From an uncultured Eubacteriales bacterium (GTDB lineage Bacteria > Bacillota > Clostridia > Saccharofermentanales > UBA5734): a stretch of DNA of 64,000 nt. How positions within the stretch are numbered: the first letter of the stretch is position 1; every line of letters begins with the position of its first letter. Under the pieces are notes generated by a model. The model was not told the DNA's origin. It did not search any database and saw only the letters and a program-made list of their open reading frames with translations. The position numbers and the translations under genes are program-made. Location: positions 42,471 to 106,470 of the forward strand of contig CAILLO010000028.1 in NCBI GenBank assembly GCA_903835065.1. Direction: 5' to 3'. Positions 1-7,666 of the stretch are shown here, one piece after another.

Positions 1-37
1 CACGGAGGCCGGAAGCGAAATCATCCTTCTTCACCAT
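1..37 (-). CDS. Start of a gene cut by the window edge, probably infB by position
   Basis: Twelve codons beginning ATG GTG AAG AAG are visible before the window ends. A GGAGGA sequence lies about 13 bases upstream. In Bacillota ylxQ is normally followed directly by infB (translation initiation factor IF-2), so position suggests infB. The visible residues (MVKKDDFASGLR) are too few to confirm it. The frame also stays open upstream without another ATG, GTG or TTG, so the start is reasonable but not proven. Confidence 0.35.
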   Translation of the reverse strand, partial: MVKKDDFASGLR

Positions 38-140
38 TCTGTATCTGTCATCCTCCAGAATTCTGGCGAGACTCCGGTTCCCCGCGTCTCCCCTGTTCCC
101 TCGATCGGCTTGGCCAGCGGTCGTTCCGCGCTCGGGTCGT

Positions 141-482
141 TCAACCTCCCGGTTTTCCTTCTTGTGCGACGGCTTCGTCGATCAGTTCCGACAAGCGGGT
201 CGCGAATCCTTCGTCATTCACCGCGACCACCTTGCGGTCCGGTCTCCCGGTGAAGCGGCTGAGTCCATCCTTTGTACCATACACCCGATACCGGGTCTCG
301 AAGGTCTCGGACAGGGCCTTGAACTTGTCCTTAGTTCCCTGCGAGGCGTCCTCCGACACCACCAGCATCTTCGTCAGCCCCTTCTTCAGGGCGGCCCGGC
401 AGGCCTCGTCGCCGGACACCGTCTTCCCCGCGCGCGTCGCGAGGCCGAGGAACATCAGCGCGCGCTCATCCGGTCCGGGCAT
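141..482 (-). CDS. ylxQ: YlxQ, L7Ae-family RNA-binding protein
   Basis: A 113-residue protein with the compact L7Ae/L30e fold expected of YlxQ, which is thought to bind kink-turn RNA. The segment LGLATRAGKTVSGDEAC is typical of the family N-terminus, and the VVAVNDEGFATRL stretch near residue 87 matches the conserved C-terminal part. It overlaps the end of ylxR by 17 bases and is the fourth gene of the rimP-nusA-ylxR-ylxQ transcript, the standard Bacillota order. The precise cellular role of YlxQ is not settled in any organism I know of. Length is close to the usual 100 residues. Confidence 0.9.
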   Translation of the reverse strand: MPGPDERALMFLGLATRAGKTVSGDEACRAALKKGLTKMLVVSEDASQGTKDKFKALSETFETRYRVYGTKDGLSRFTGRPDRKVVAVNDEGFATRLSELIDEAVAQEGKPGG

Positions 483-774
483 CCGGAACCTCCAGCATCT
501 GCGCCAGCGTCGCGGCGGCGGCGGGGTCGAGGGCCTTCTTGAGGGCCTTGTCGAGCCGCTTCCCCTTGAGCGCCTGTTCGAGGCACTTGCGGTCGGGGCA
601 CAGGTAGGCGCCCCGACCCTGCATGCGTCCGGTGCGGTCCACGGAGACGGGTCCCTCGGCCGGCGCGACGACGCGGATGAGCTCCTTCTTGGGCTTCATC
701 GCGCGGCAGCCGACGCACATGCGCTCGGGCACCTTCCTGGGCTTCGTCTCCGGCATCGCGGCGTCCTTCGTCAT
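466..774 (-). CDS. ylxR: YlxR (RnpM), DUF448 RNA-binding protein
   Basis: A 102-residue protein carrying the two YlxR signatures: the CVGCR motif near residue 20 and GRGAYLCP near residue 53. The family binds RNA. In B. subtilis it has been reported to modulate RNase P, hence the name RnpM. Its start overlaps the nusA stop as ATGA, and its end overlaps ylxQ, so the three are almost certainly translationally coupled. The Ala-rich C-terminus is slightly longer than in many homologues. Confidence 0.93.
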   Translation of the reverse strand: MTKDAAMPETKPRKVPERMCVGCRAMKPKKELIRVVAPAEGPVSVDRTGRMQGRGAYLCPDRKCLEQALKGKRLDKALKKALDPAAAATLAQMLEVPDARTG

Positions 775-1976
775 TCGGCCTTCGTCTCTCCCTCGTCGTT
801 CGAATCCGGCACGGGGGCTTCGATTGCGGCGGCGTCCGCTTCTTCGGCCTCGGCGGGCTCACCGGTCGGCGCGAGTTCGTCGGCGGCCTGCTCGGCGGCG
901 GCGGTGAAGCGGGCCATCAGCTCCGCTTCCAGGGCTTCGCGGAACTGGGATTCGCTGCGGATGTCGATCCTCCAGCCGGTCAGGCGGGCGGCGAGCCGGG
1001 CGTTCTGGCCCTCGCGGCCGATCGCGAGCGAGAGCTGGTGGTCGGGGACCACGACGCGCGCCGTGCGCTCGTCCTCATTGACCTCCGCGCGGATCACCTT
1101 CGCGGGGTTGAGGCTGTTGGAGATGAACTGGATCACGTCCGGGCTCCACTGGATGATGTCGATCTTCTCGCCCATCAGTTCGTCCATGACGGCCTGCACG
1201 CGCAGTCCGCGCTGTCCGACGCAGCTGCCGACCGGGTCGATGTTCTCGTCGCGCGAGGCGACGGCCATCTTGGTGCGGGAGCCGGCTTCGCGGGAGATCG
1301 CGACGATTTCGACGATCCCGGAGGCGATCTCGGGGACTTCCTTCTCGAACAGCTTGCGGACGAGGTTCGGGTGGCTGCGCGAGACGTAGACGATCGGGCG
1401 GCCCTTCTTTTCGTCGACTTTGAGGATGAAGAACTTCATCCGCTGGTTGAAGTTGTACCCGTCGGTGCGGACCTGCTCGTTCAGCGGCAGGACGGCCTCG
1501 GCGCGGCCGATGTCGACCACGACCTCGCGGCGGTCCTTGCGCTGCACTACGCCGACGGCGATATCGCCGACGCGGCTGCTGAACTCGTTCTGGATCCGCT
1601 CGCGCTCGGCGCTGCAGAGCTTCTGGTTGATCACGTTCTTCGCGGTCTGGGCGGCGAGGCGGCCGAAGTCCTGCGGCGAGAGCTGGTATTCCATCTGGTC
1701 GCCGAGCTCGAAGTCCTCGGACAGGGCCTTGGCCTCCTCGATCGAGATCTCGGCGTTCGGGTCCTCGACGGCCTCGACGACCGTCTTCAGGAGGAACACG
1801 CGCATCTCGCCGGTCTCCCGGTCGACTTCCGCCTTGATGTTGTCGACGGTCTTGGCGTCGAATTCGCGCTTGTACGCTGCGACCAGCGCTTCCTCGATCG
1901 CCTGGAAGAGAACCTCCCCGTCGATTCCGCGTTCCTTCTCCAACATCTTGAGGGCCGCGATCAGTTCCGAGTTCAT
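771..1976 (-). CDS. nusA: Transcription termination/antitermination factor NusA
   Basis: A 401-residue NusA. It has the N-terminal RNA-polymerase-binding domain (about 1-125), an S1 domain (about 135-200, with DRREVVVDIGRAEAVLP) and two KH domains (about 200-345, with SCVGQRGLRVQ and AIGREGQNARLAARLTGW). An acidic tail of about 40 residues follows, and the C-terminal repeats of proteobacterial NusA are absent, as usual in Bacillota. The track starts at a TTG only 2 bases from the AAGGAGG site. The ATG nine bases further in (MNSELIAALK) has 11-base spacing and matches family N-termini, so I use it. NusA modulates pausing and intrinsic termination and may act on the hairpin in its own leader. 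Confidence 0.97.
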   Translation of the reverse strand: MNSELIAALKMLEKERGIDGEVLFQAIEEALVAAYKREFDAKTVDNIKAEVDRETGEMRVFLLKTVVEAVEDPNAEISIEEAKALSEDFELGDQMEYQLSPQDFGRLAAQTAKNVINQKLCSAERERIQNEFSSRVGDIAVGVVQRKDRREVVVDIGRAEAVLPLNEQVRTDGYNFNQRMKFFILKVDEKKGRPIVYVSRSHPNLVRKLFEKEVPEIASGIVEIVAISREAGSRTKMAVASRDENIDPVGSCVGQRGLRVQAVMDELMGEKIDIIQWSPDVIQFISNSLNPAKVIRAEVNEDERTARVVVPDHQLSLAIGREGQNARLAARLTGWRIDIRSESQFREALEAELMARFTAAAEQAADELAPTGEPAEAEEADAAAIEAPVPDSNDEGETKAE

Positions 1977-2006
1977 CTTATCCAATTCCTCCTTGTAATC
2001 CTTGTT

Positions 2007-2477
2007 TCACTTGAACCGGACGGCCCTGTGGATCTTCGAGATCTCCGCGACGGCCAGTTCGCACGTCGCGCCTTTGGCGTCCTCGATCCACACTTTGCCA
2101 TCCCGGCAATCCTTCATCACGCCGTCGATCTTCTTCTTCCCGTCCTTCGCCTGGAAGAGCGAGGCCTCGACCTCGGTCCCGAGGTTCCGGAGAAAGTCGC
2201 GCTCCGTCTTGAACGGGCGCTCGAGTCCGGGCGACGACACCTCGAGGTTGTAGCGACCGGGAATCGTCAGCTTCTGGTCGAGGAGCGGGTCGATCGCCTT
2301 GCTCACGAGCTGGCAGTCCTCGATCCCGACGCCGCCGGCCTTGTCGATGTAGAAGCGCAGGAACCACTCGGGCCCTTCCTTTTTGTATTCGACTTCGACC
2401 AGTTCCAACCCGAGCCCTTCCACGACCGGAAGAACCAGTTCCTGGGCGTCCTGTGCGATCTTCGAGCCACCGCTCAC
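2007..2477 (-). CDS. rimP: Ribosome maturation factor RimP
   Basis: RimP (formerly YlxS/YhbC), needed for maturation of the 30S subunit. The two-domain layout is visible: an alpha/beta N-terminal domain (GLELVEVEYKKEGPEWFLRF, then the conserved SPGLERP near residue 85) and an SH3-like C-terminal domain (about 90-156). The track begins at a TTG, but that codon lies within the ribosome binding site. The GTG 8 bases after GGAGGAGG gives a 156-residue protein of normal size. First gene of the nusA transcript. Confidence 0.95.
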   Translation of the reverse strand: MSGGSKIAQDAQELVLPVVEGLGLELVEVEYKKEGPEWFLRFYIDKAGGVGIEDCQLVSKAIDPLLDQKLTIPGRYNLEVSSPGLERPFKTERDFLRNLGTEVEASLFQAKDGKKKIDGVMKDCRDGKVWIEDAKGATCELAVAEISKIHRAVRFK

Positions 2478-2485
2478 GGAGCTTT

Positions 2486-2493
2486 CCTCCTCC
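2486..2493 (-). promoter_or_regulatory. rimP ribosome binding site, fixes the GTG start
   Basis: GGAGGAGG lies 8 bases before GTG at 2477. The upstream TTG used by the ORF track overlaps this site and so cannot be the start. Confidence 0.8.
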
Positions 2494-2494
2494 A

Positions 2495-2522
2495 ACAAAA
2501 AGAGTGGGTTGAGCCCACTCTT
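2495..2522 (-). terminator. Terminator-like hairpin in the rimP-nusA leader
   Basis: A perfect 9-bp inverted repeat (AAGAGTGGG / CCCACTCTT, 5-base loop) is followed on the minus strand by a run of five T, directly before the rimP ribosome binding site and after the promoter. Its place inside the leader makes it an attenuator rather than an end-of-operon terminator. In B. subtilis NusA-dependent termination in this leader has been described as autoregulation of nusA. The same logic is plausible here. Confidence 0.75.
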
Positions 2523-2548
2523 CCGCAGTCGAGTCCTGATGCACGGTG

Positions 2549-2584
2549 ATTATAGCATTGAAGAGCCGCGCCGCGCAAGTTCCA
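2549..2584 (-). promoter_or_regulatory. rimP-nusA operon promoter
   Basis: A perfect TATAAT (2549-2554) with an upstream TGC, giving an extended -10. A weak -35 TTGCGC follows at 18-base spacing. Transcription would start near 2542, leaving a leader of about 65 bases that contains only the hairpin and the ribosome binding site. Confidence 0.75.
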
Positions 2585-2603
2585 CGGATTTTCGCGGAGG
2601 GGG

Positions 2604-2631
2604 TTGACGCCGGAATAGAAAGTGCTATATT
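2604..2631 (+). promoter_or_regulatory. Promoter of the PadR operon
   Basis: TTGACG (2604-2609) and TATATT (2626-2631) are 16 bases apart, with TGC before the -10. It is divergent from the rimP promoter and about 50 bases from it. Transcription would start near 2638, right at the left arm of the inverted repeat listed next. Confidence 0.75.
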
Positions 2632-2638
2632 GGCAGTA

Positions 2639-2687
2639 GTGAACGATGTGCACTAGTTCTTCCGGAGCAGTACCTTGCATCGTTCAC
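2639..2687 (+). repeat. Inverted repeat in the padR leader, possible operator
   Basis: GTGAACGATG (2639-2648) and its perfect complement CATCGTTCAC (2678-2687) are separated by 29 bases. They span the region between transcription start and padR. It could be two half-operators for the PadR regulator encoded next, or a stem in the leader RNA. Confidence 0.5.
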
Positions 2688-2715
2688 CGAACGGATCCAA
2701 GAAAGGGGCGATGCA

Positions 2716-3039
2716 ATGAACATCCAGTTCAAGAAGGGCGTGCTCGAGCTCTGCGTCCTGTCGATGCTGCTGAAGGCGGACCGATACGGATACGACCTCT
2801 CCAGCAGCCTCACGGAGATCATCTCGATCTCCGACGGCACGATCTACCCGATCCTCCGCCGGCTGCGGACCGACGGGTACGTCACGACCTACCTCCAGGA
2901 GTCCTCCGGGGGTCCGCCCCGCAAGTACTACCAGCTCACCGACACCGGACGCAGCGAACAGAATTCCCTGGAACAGGAATGGAGCCATTTCGTCGGCAAG
3001 GTCCAGTCGATCGTCGCGGGAGGACAGGAAGATGAATAA
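2716..3039 (+). CDS. PadR-family transcriptional regulator
   Basis: A 107-residue winged-helix repressor of the short PadR subfamily (PadR-s1). The helix-turn-helix region runs from about residue 8 to 75 and includes LKADRYGYDLSSSL and DGTIYPILRRLRTDGYV. The DGTIYPILRRL stretch is the family signature. The dimerisation helix is at the C-terminus. The GAAAGGGG site upstream fits ATG 2716, while the nearby ATG at 2711 stops after two codons. It overlaps the next gene by 8 bases. PadR / DUF1700 / DUF4097 gene sets are widespread in Bacillota and usually respond to envelope stress or an efflux substrate. The inducer is unknown. Confidence 0.92.
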   Translation: MNIQFKKGVLELCVLSMLLKADRYGYDLSSSLTEIISISDGTIYPILRRLRTDGYVTTYLQESSGGPPRKYYQLTDTGRSEQNSLEQEWSHFVGKVQSIVAGGQEDE

Positions 3040-3631
3040 GGGTGAATTCATGGAGGCCATGCGGACGAATCTCTCCGCCTACGGCAAGTCGCCCCAGGAG
3101 GTCTCGGACATCCTCGCCGACTTCGAGGAGCACATCGCGACCGGCGTCGCCGGCGGGCGCGCCGAGGAGGAGATCGTGACCGGTCTCGGCGATCCGGCCG
3201 CCCTCGCCGCCCAGTACGCGGACGGTGCCGAGCCCCTGAAGCCTGCGCAGCCTGCGCAGCCGAAGCCGGCCCCCGTGACCGCGGGCGGCGTCGGGCGAGC
3301 GGTCTTCGCCGTGATCGCCCTGATTTTCTTCGACCTGATCCTCGGCATTCCGATCCTCGCGACCCTGTTCTCGGTCCTCGTCGCCTTCTGGGCCGTCGCC
3401 CTGTCCCTCGGCGTCGCCGGCCTGTCCTTGGCTGTCCTGTCCTTCTTCCTTCCCTCGGTCCTGCCCTTCTCGCTCCCGGGTCTCTTCCTCGTCCTCATCG
3501 GCATTTCCCTGCTCGCGCTGACCGTGCTCGCCTGCATCGGGATGGCCTATCTCACGAAGTACTTCTTCCTCGGCGTGAAGGCCTTCTTCGTGGCCCACGC
3601 GAAGATCGTCAAAGGAGGTTCCCGCTCATGA
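3032..3631 (+). CDS. DUF1700 (HAAS domain) membrane protein
   Basis: A 199-residue protein. The N-terminal cytoplasmic HAAS/DUF1700 helical domain (about 1-70) includes MNKGEFMEAMRTNLSAYG and EEIVTGLGDPAALAAQYADG. A Pro/Ala-rich linker (KPAQPAQPKPAP) follows, then three or four hydrophobic segments from about residue 88 to 185. The N-terminal domain is commonly paired with PadR regulators and is thought to relay membrane state to the regulator or partner protein. It overlaps padR by 8 bases and the next gene by ATGA, so the three form one operon. Confidence 0.85.
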   Translation: MNKGEFMEAMRTNLSAYGKSPQEVSDILADFEEHIATGVAGGRAEEEIVTGLGDPAALAAQYADGAEPLKPAQPAQPKPAPVTAGGVGRAVFAVIALIFFDLILGIPILATLFSVLVAFWAVALSLGVAGLSLAVLSFFLPSVLPFSLPGLFLVLIGISLLALTVLACIGMAYLTKYFFLGVKAFFVAHAKIVKGGSRS

Positions 3632-4527
3632 ACGGAATGCGCTCCCGTCTCGGCAAGTCGACCCTCGCCGTCGTCGTCATCGTCTGCGCCGTGGTCTTCC
3701 TGGTCTTCGGCCTCGTCGGATCCGTCGGCCTCGTGTTCACGAACGGGATCCAGAAGCTCGTCGGTGCGGACTGGTCCGCGTTCCGGATCGGCGTCGGCAA
3801 GGACTACACGGTCGACGACGCTCTCTCGCACTCGCTCGACGGCGTCGAGAAGATCGTCATCTCCTCCGTGTCGACCGATCCGCAGATCCGATCCGGCGGC
3901 ACCGAACTCGTCTCGTCCTTGACCGGGACCTGCCGCTCCTTCACCGACCCCGTGAAGCTCAAGGTCGAGAAATCCGGCAGCACCCTCTCCGTCTCGATCC
4001 ATTACCCCGTCGGACTGGGGATCACGTCGGAGAATCTCGTCTACGCCATCACGATTCCCGCCACGTACGCGGGTGCCTTGGAGATCGACAGCATCTCCGC
4101 GGCCGCCAGGGTCGAGGACCCCGCGTTCCACCTGGGTTCCTTCCGGGCCTCGACGGTGTCCGGCGACATCACGGTCTCGGGGATCTCCGCGACGACGTAC
4201 GACCTGAACACGACGTCCGGGACCATCGAAGTCCACGACGCGACGGGCGCCGTGAAGGCCAACAGCGTATCCGGCGACCTGAAGGCCTGGATGACCGGCT
4301 CGGGCGACTTCACCGGCGACTCCGTGTCCGGAACGGCGACGCTCACGCTGGCCTCCGTCGCGGACTTCGACGTCTCCTTCCACACCGTCTCCGGCAGCCT
4401 GCGCTGCGATTTCGCCGTCGTCCTGGACAAGGACACCCGCACGGACATGTCCGGCAAGGTCGGCGCGGGCGGACCGTCCTACAAAGTGAACACCGTTTCC
4501 GGCGATTTCCGGATCCAGCAGGGCTGA
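3628..4527 (+). CDS. DUF4097 beta-strand repeat protein, membrane-anchored
   Basis: A 299-residue protein with one N-terminal transmembrane segment (about residues 12-37) and an outward-facing domain. The C-terminal 150 residues contain repeated TVSGD, SVSGD and TVSGS units about 20 residues apart, the hallmark of DUF4097 beta-helix-like proteins such as LiaG. No catalytic motif is visible. Third gene of the PadR operon, overlapping the DUF1700 gene by ATGA. Role inferred from neighbours: envelope stress sensing or protection. Function is otherwise unknown. Confidence 0.82.
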   Translation: MNGMRSRLGKSTLAVVVIVCAVVFLVFGLVGSVGLVFTNGIQKLVGADWSAFRIGVGKDYTVDDALSHSLDGVEKIVISSVSTDPQIRSGGTELVSSLTGTCRSFTDPVKLKVEKSGSTLSVSIHYPVGLGITSENLVYAITIPATYAGALEIDSISAAARVEDPAFHLGSFRASTVSGDITVSGISATTYDLNTTSGTIEVHDATGAVKANSVSGDLKAWMTGSGDFTGDSVSGTATLTLASVADFDVSFHTVSGSLRCDFAVVLDKDTRTDMSGKVGAGGPSYKVNTVSGDFRIQQG

Positions 4528-4551
4528 TCCGTTTCCCTCCCCTTACCGCCC

Positions 4552-4577
4552 GAGGCGCCTCCGAAAGGGGGCACCTC
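4552..4577 (+). terminator. Possible terminator after the PadR operon
   Basis: GAGGCGCCTCC and GGGGGCACCTC can pair around a GAAA tetraloop with one mismatch and one G-T pair. No clear T run follows, so termination strength is uncertain. Confidence 0.4.
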
Positions 4578-4626
4578 TTCGCGTCCTGCGCCCTCCGCCG
4601 TAACGCTCCCGCCCGGCGTCGAGGAG

Positions 4627-4632
4627 TATAAT
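4627..4632 (+). promoter_or_regulatory. -10 element of the SPFH gene promoter
   Basis: A perfect TATAAT 51 bases before the SPFH start. No good -35 is visible at 16-18 bases and there is no TG extension, so an activator may be involved or the promoter may be weak. Confidence 0.45.
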
Positions 4633-4683
4633 GGGCGGTGGAGCGGGCATCCGGGCCCGTGCACATCACAAGGAGGCATCCGA

Positions 4684-5634
4684 ATGGGTGACATCAATCT
4701 CGGTTCGATCCTCACGCTGGCGGTCTGCATCGAGGCGATCTGGTGGATCGTCTGGATCGGGCTCGCCGTCTCCCGCAAGATCTACGCGAACGCCGTCTTC
4801 CTGCTCGTCACCGGCGTGATCTGGGCCGGCATCGACCTCTACGCGCTGCTGACACTCGGCTCCGCGGCCTCGGTCGTCATCGCCGTCGCGATGGTCGTCG
4901 TGCCGTTCCTGCTGCTGCCCGGGATGGTCACGATCATCACCGAGTACCAGCGCGGCGTGCTGTTCCGCTTCGGCAAGCTCGTCAGCGAACTGCAGCCCGG
5001 CCTCAACATCATCTTCCCCTTCGGCATCGACCGCGTGGTCAAGATCGACCTGCGCACGTTCACGATCGACGTCTCCAAGCAGGAAGTGATCACCAAGGAC
5101 AACATCCCCGTCAACGTCGACGCGGTCGTCTACTTCAACGTCTTCTCCTCGACGCTCGCCGTCACCAAGGTCGCGAACTACACGCTCAGCACGACGCTGC
5201 TCGGTCAGACGACGCTGCGCTCGATCCTGGGCCAGCACGACCTCGACGAGATCCTGCAGAAGCGCACGGAACTGAACAAGCTGCTCACCGACCTGCTCGA
5301 CCGCGACACCGACCCGTGGGGCATCAAGGTCAGCACCGTCGAGATCAAGAGCATCGAGATCCCCGACTCGATGAAGCGGGCCATGGCCAAGCAGGCCGAG
5401 GCCGAGCGCGAGCGCCGCGCGAAGGTCATCGCCGCCGACGGCGAGTTCCAGGCCTCCCAGCGCCTGGCCGACGCCGCCGCCGTGATCGCGACGCAGCCCG
5501 CCTCCCTGCAGCTCCGCTACCTGCAGACGCTGAGCGAGATCGCCGTCGAGAAGAACTCGACGATCCTCTTCCCGCTGCCGATCGACCTGATCAGCATGTT
5601 CCTGAACAAGGGCAAGGACGAGGGCGGCAAGTAG
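4684..5634 (+). CDS. SPFH/band 7 (stomatin-like) membrane protein
   Basis: A 316-residue protein. Three hydrophobic segments fill the first about 85 residues. They are followed by an SPFH domain (about 88-250, beginning ITEYQRGVLFRFGKLVSELQPGLN) and an Ala/Glu/Arg-rich coiled-coil stretch (AMAKQAEAERERRAKVIAADG). Family members form large oligomeric cages in functional membrane microdomains and often modulate membrane proteases or other membrane complexes. No NfeD-type partner sits beside it. AAGGAGG 7 bases upstream fixes the start. Single-gene transcript with its own promoter and terminator. Confidence 0.92.
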   Translation: MGDINLGSILTLAVCIEAIWWIVWIGLAVSRKIYANAVFLLVTGVIWAGIDLYALLTLGSAASVVIAVAMVVVPFLLLPGMVTIITEYQRGVLFRFGKLVSELQPGLNIIFPFGIDRVVKIDLRTFTIDVSKQEVITKDNIPVNVDAVVYFNVFSSTLAVTKVANYTLSTTLLGQTTLRSILGQHDLDEILQKRTELNKLLTDLLDRDTDPWGIKVSTVEIKSIEIPDSMKRAMAKQAEAERERRAKVIAADGEFQASQRLADAAAVIATQPASLQLRYLQTLSEIAVEKNSTILFPLPIDLISMFLNKGKDEGGK

Positions 5635-5664
5635 AAGCCGAGCGGCTCGCGACCCACAGAAAAG

Positions 5665-5694
5665 ACGCCGTCGGGATTCCCGGCGGCGTTTTTT
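5665..5694 (+). terminator. Strong intrinsic terminator after the SPFH gene
   Basis: An 11-bp stem (ACGCCGTCGGG / CCCGGCGGCGT, one G-T pair, loop ATT) followed by six T. Read on the other strand it is followed by CTTTTC, so it may also terminate the convergent oxidoreductase gene. Confidence 0.9.
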
Positions 5695-5715
5695 CCATGC
5701 CGACGGGACCTGCGG

Positions 5716-6708
5716 CTACGTGCCGTCGCCCGGGAAGCGGATGCCGGCCTTGAGCCGGGCGGTCTCGAGCGTGCCGAGGACGTCGAGCGACGTCTGCAGC
5801 TGCCGGTCGAAGGCGCGCGGGTCGCCGGTCGCGACGAGGTCGCGAATGGCCCGCATCTCGTAGACGTACCGGTCCGGGTCGGGCTGCTCGTCGAAGGTCT
5901 CGTCCGAGGAACGCGTCACGACCCGCACGGAGGGGATCGCGTGGGGCGCTTCGGGAATCCGGAGGTGCCCCTCCTCCCCTTCGATCTGGACGAAGTTGTC
6001 GCCCCAGGTGTCCTTGGCGCCGGCGCAGCTGCAGACGAAGCCGTCGTAGCGGAGCAGCAGGACGCCGGACGTGTCGACGCCGCTCGCGTGCCGATTGGGC
6101 AGGTATTCGGCGTCGAGGGGCGGCCCGAACAGGGCGATGCAGAAATAGGCGTCGTAGAAGGTGATGTCCTGCAGGCAGCCGCCCGCATGCGCGAGGCTGA
6201 AGACGTTGGGCGTCTCCCCCGCGATCAGGAGGCCGTATCGGCTGGAAAGCTGGCTGAAGTTCGCCAGCACGAGCTTCACGCGGCCGAGCCGCGGCAGCTG
6301 GGCGCGCACCACGTCGAAATTCGGCTGGTACTCCGTCGTCACGGCGTCGATCAGGTACAGTCCCTTCTCCTTCGCCAGACGGACGAGCGCCTCGGCCTCC
6401 GAGCGGCGCGGCGTCATGGGCTTTTCGCAGATCACGTGCTTCCCGTGCTCGAGGGCCATCCGGGCGTGCTCGAAGTGCAGGTCGTTCGGGGACGCGACGT
6501 AGACGAAGTCCACGTCGAGGTCGTCGAGCAGGCCCTCGGGCCTCGCGTGGACCGTCGCGACGCCGAATTCGTCCGCAAGGGCGCGTCCCGTCGCTTCCGC
6601 GCGGGAGCAGACCGCCGTGCAGCGGACGCCCTCGGTGGCGGAGATGGCCCGGAGCATCCAGTGGACGATGGGGCCGGTGCCGATCGTGCCGATGCGCAGT
6701 TCGCTCAT
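5716..6708 (-). CDS. Gfo/Idh/MocA-family NAD(P)-dependent oxidoreductase
   Basis: A 330-residue enzyme. The N-terminal Rossmann fold (about 1-120) has a glycine motif (GTIGTGPIVHWM) and the family motif HVICEKPMTP near residue 92, whose Lys is usually catalytic. The C-terminal domain is an alpha/beta sheet. The family oxidises sugars, inositols or related polyols; the substrate cannot be told from sequence alone. ATG 6708 (MSELRIG) is preferred to the track's TTG because the latter has no ribosome binding site. It faces the SPFH gene and lies 83 bases downstream of the BKACE operon, perhaps as its last gene. Confidence 0.85.
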   Translation of the reverse strand: MSELRIGTIGTGPIVHWMLRAISATEGVRCTAVCSRAEATGRALADEFGVATVHARPEGLLDDLDVDFVYVASPNDLHFEHARMALEHGKHVICEKPMTPRRSEAEALVRLAKEKGLYLIDAVTTEYQPNFDVVRAQLPRLGRVKLVLANFSQLSSRYGLLIAGETPNVFSLAHAGGCLQDITFYDAYFCIALFGPPLDAEYLPNRHASGVDTSGVLLLRYDGFVCSCAGAKDTWGDNFVQIEGEEGHLRIPEAPHAIPSVRVVTRSSDETFDEQPDPDRYVYEMRAIRDLVATGDPRAFDRQLQTSLDVLGTLETARLKAGIRFPGDGT

Positions 6709-6791
6709 GAGGGCATCATACTCCAAAACGGGACCGGAGGGTGCCCTCGATGTGACGCCCTACGATTCCGTTCCGAGCCGTACGTCGCGGA

Positions 6792-7631
6792 CTAGCGAGC
6801 CCGCAGCCCCAGGATTTCGCGCGCCTCGTCCGGCGTCGCGACTTCCTTGTTGAATTCCTTCACGATGCGCTTGGAGCGTTCGACGAACTCGACGTTGGAC
6901 TTCGCGAGCACGCCCTTGGCGTAGTAGACATTGTCCTCCATGCCGACGCGGATGTGGCCGCCGAGGGCGAGCGCCGCGTAGAGGATCGGAAGGTGGCCGC
7001 TGCCGATGCCGAACGCACCCCAGGTGGAGCCGGCCGGGATCAGGCTCTTCAGGAAAACGAGGTTCTCGACGGTCGCCGCCATGCCGCCCGCCGCGCCCAG
7101 CACGAACTGGAAGTGCAGCGGCGCCGTGAGGACGCCCTTCTTCAGGTAATACAGGGCGTTGTAGACCATGCCGGCGTCGAAGATCTCGATCTCCGGCTTG
7201 ACGCCGACTTCGAGCATGGCGGGCCCCAGCTTCTCGAGGAAACGCGGGTGGTTCTCGAAGACGCTGTTGTGCAGCCAGTTCATCGAGCCGCAGTCATAGG
7301 AGGCCATCTCCGGCTTCAGCTCCCGGAAGGGCTTCATGCGCAGGTCGTCGTCGAAGCCCAGACCGCCGGACGTCGTCGTGTTGAGCACGATCGTGCAGTC
7401 CGTGGCGCGGATGTAGCCGAGCGTCTCCTTGAACTTCTCGTAGCTCATGGAGGCCTTGCCCTCGTCGTCGCGGACGTGGATGTGGGCGACGGACGCGCCG
7501 GCCTTCCAGCAGGCGTAGACCTCGTCGGCGATCTCTCGGGGCGTCAGGGGCACGGCCGGGTTTTCGTTCTTGGACGGCCAGGCGCCGGTCGTGGCGACGG
7601 TCAGGATGACCTTGTTGGACAGTTCCGCCAT
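6792..7631 (-). CDS. Beta-keto acid cleavage enzyme (BKACE, DUF849)
   Basis: A 279-residue TIM-barrel enzyme of the BKACE/Kce family. The family condenses a beta-keto acid with acetyl-CoA and splits it to acetoacetate and a new acyl-CoA, using a metal ion. Visible family features are AHIHVRDDEGKAS near residue 47 (the HxH metal ligands), NTTTSGG, the GSMNW segment, and GIGSGHLPI with IRVGMEDNVYY near the C-terminus. The known member Kce acts on 3-keto-5-aminohexanoate in lysine fermentation, but no lysine aminomutase genes are present, so a different substrate is likely. The start has an AAAGGAAG site. Last core gene of the atoDA operon. Confidence 0.9.
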   Translation of the reverse strand: MAELSNKVILTVATTGAWPSKNENPAVPLTPREIADEVYACWKAGASVAHIHVRDDEGKASMSYEKFKETLGYIRATDCTIVLNTTTSGGLGFDDDLRMKPFRELKPEMASYDCGSMNWLHNSVFENHPRFLEKLGPAMLEVGVKPEIEIFDAGMVYNALYYLKKGVLTAPLHFQFVLGAAGGMAATVENLVFLKSLIPAGSTWGAFGIGSGHLPILYAALALGGHIRVGMEDNVYYAKGVLAKSNVEFVERSKRIVKEFNKEVATPDEAREILGLRAR

Positions 7632-7666
7632 GGTTCTCGCTTCCTTTCTCCCTCGGGGGTTCCCGA

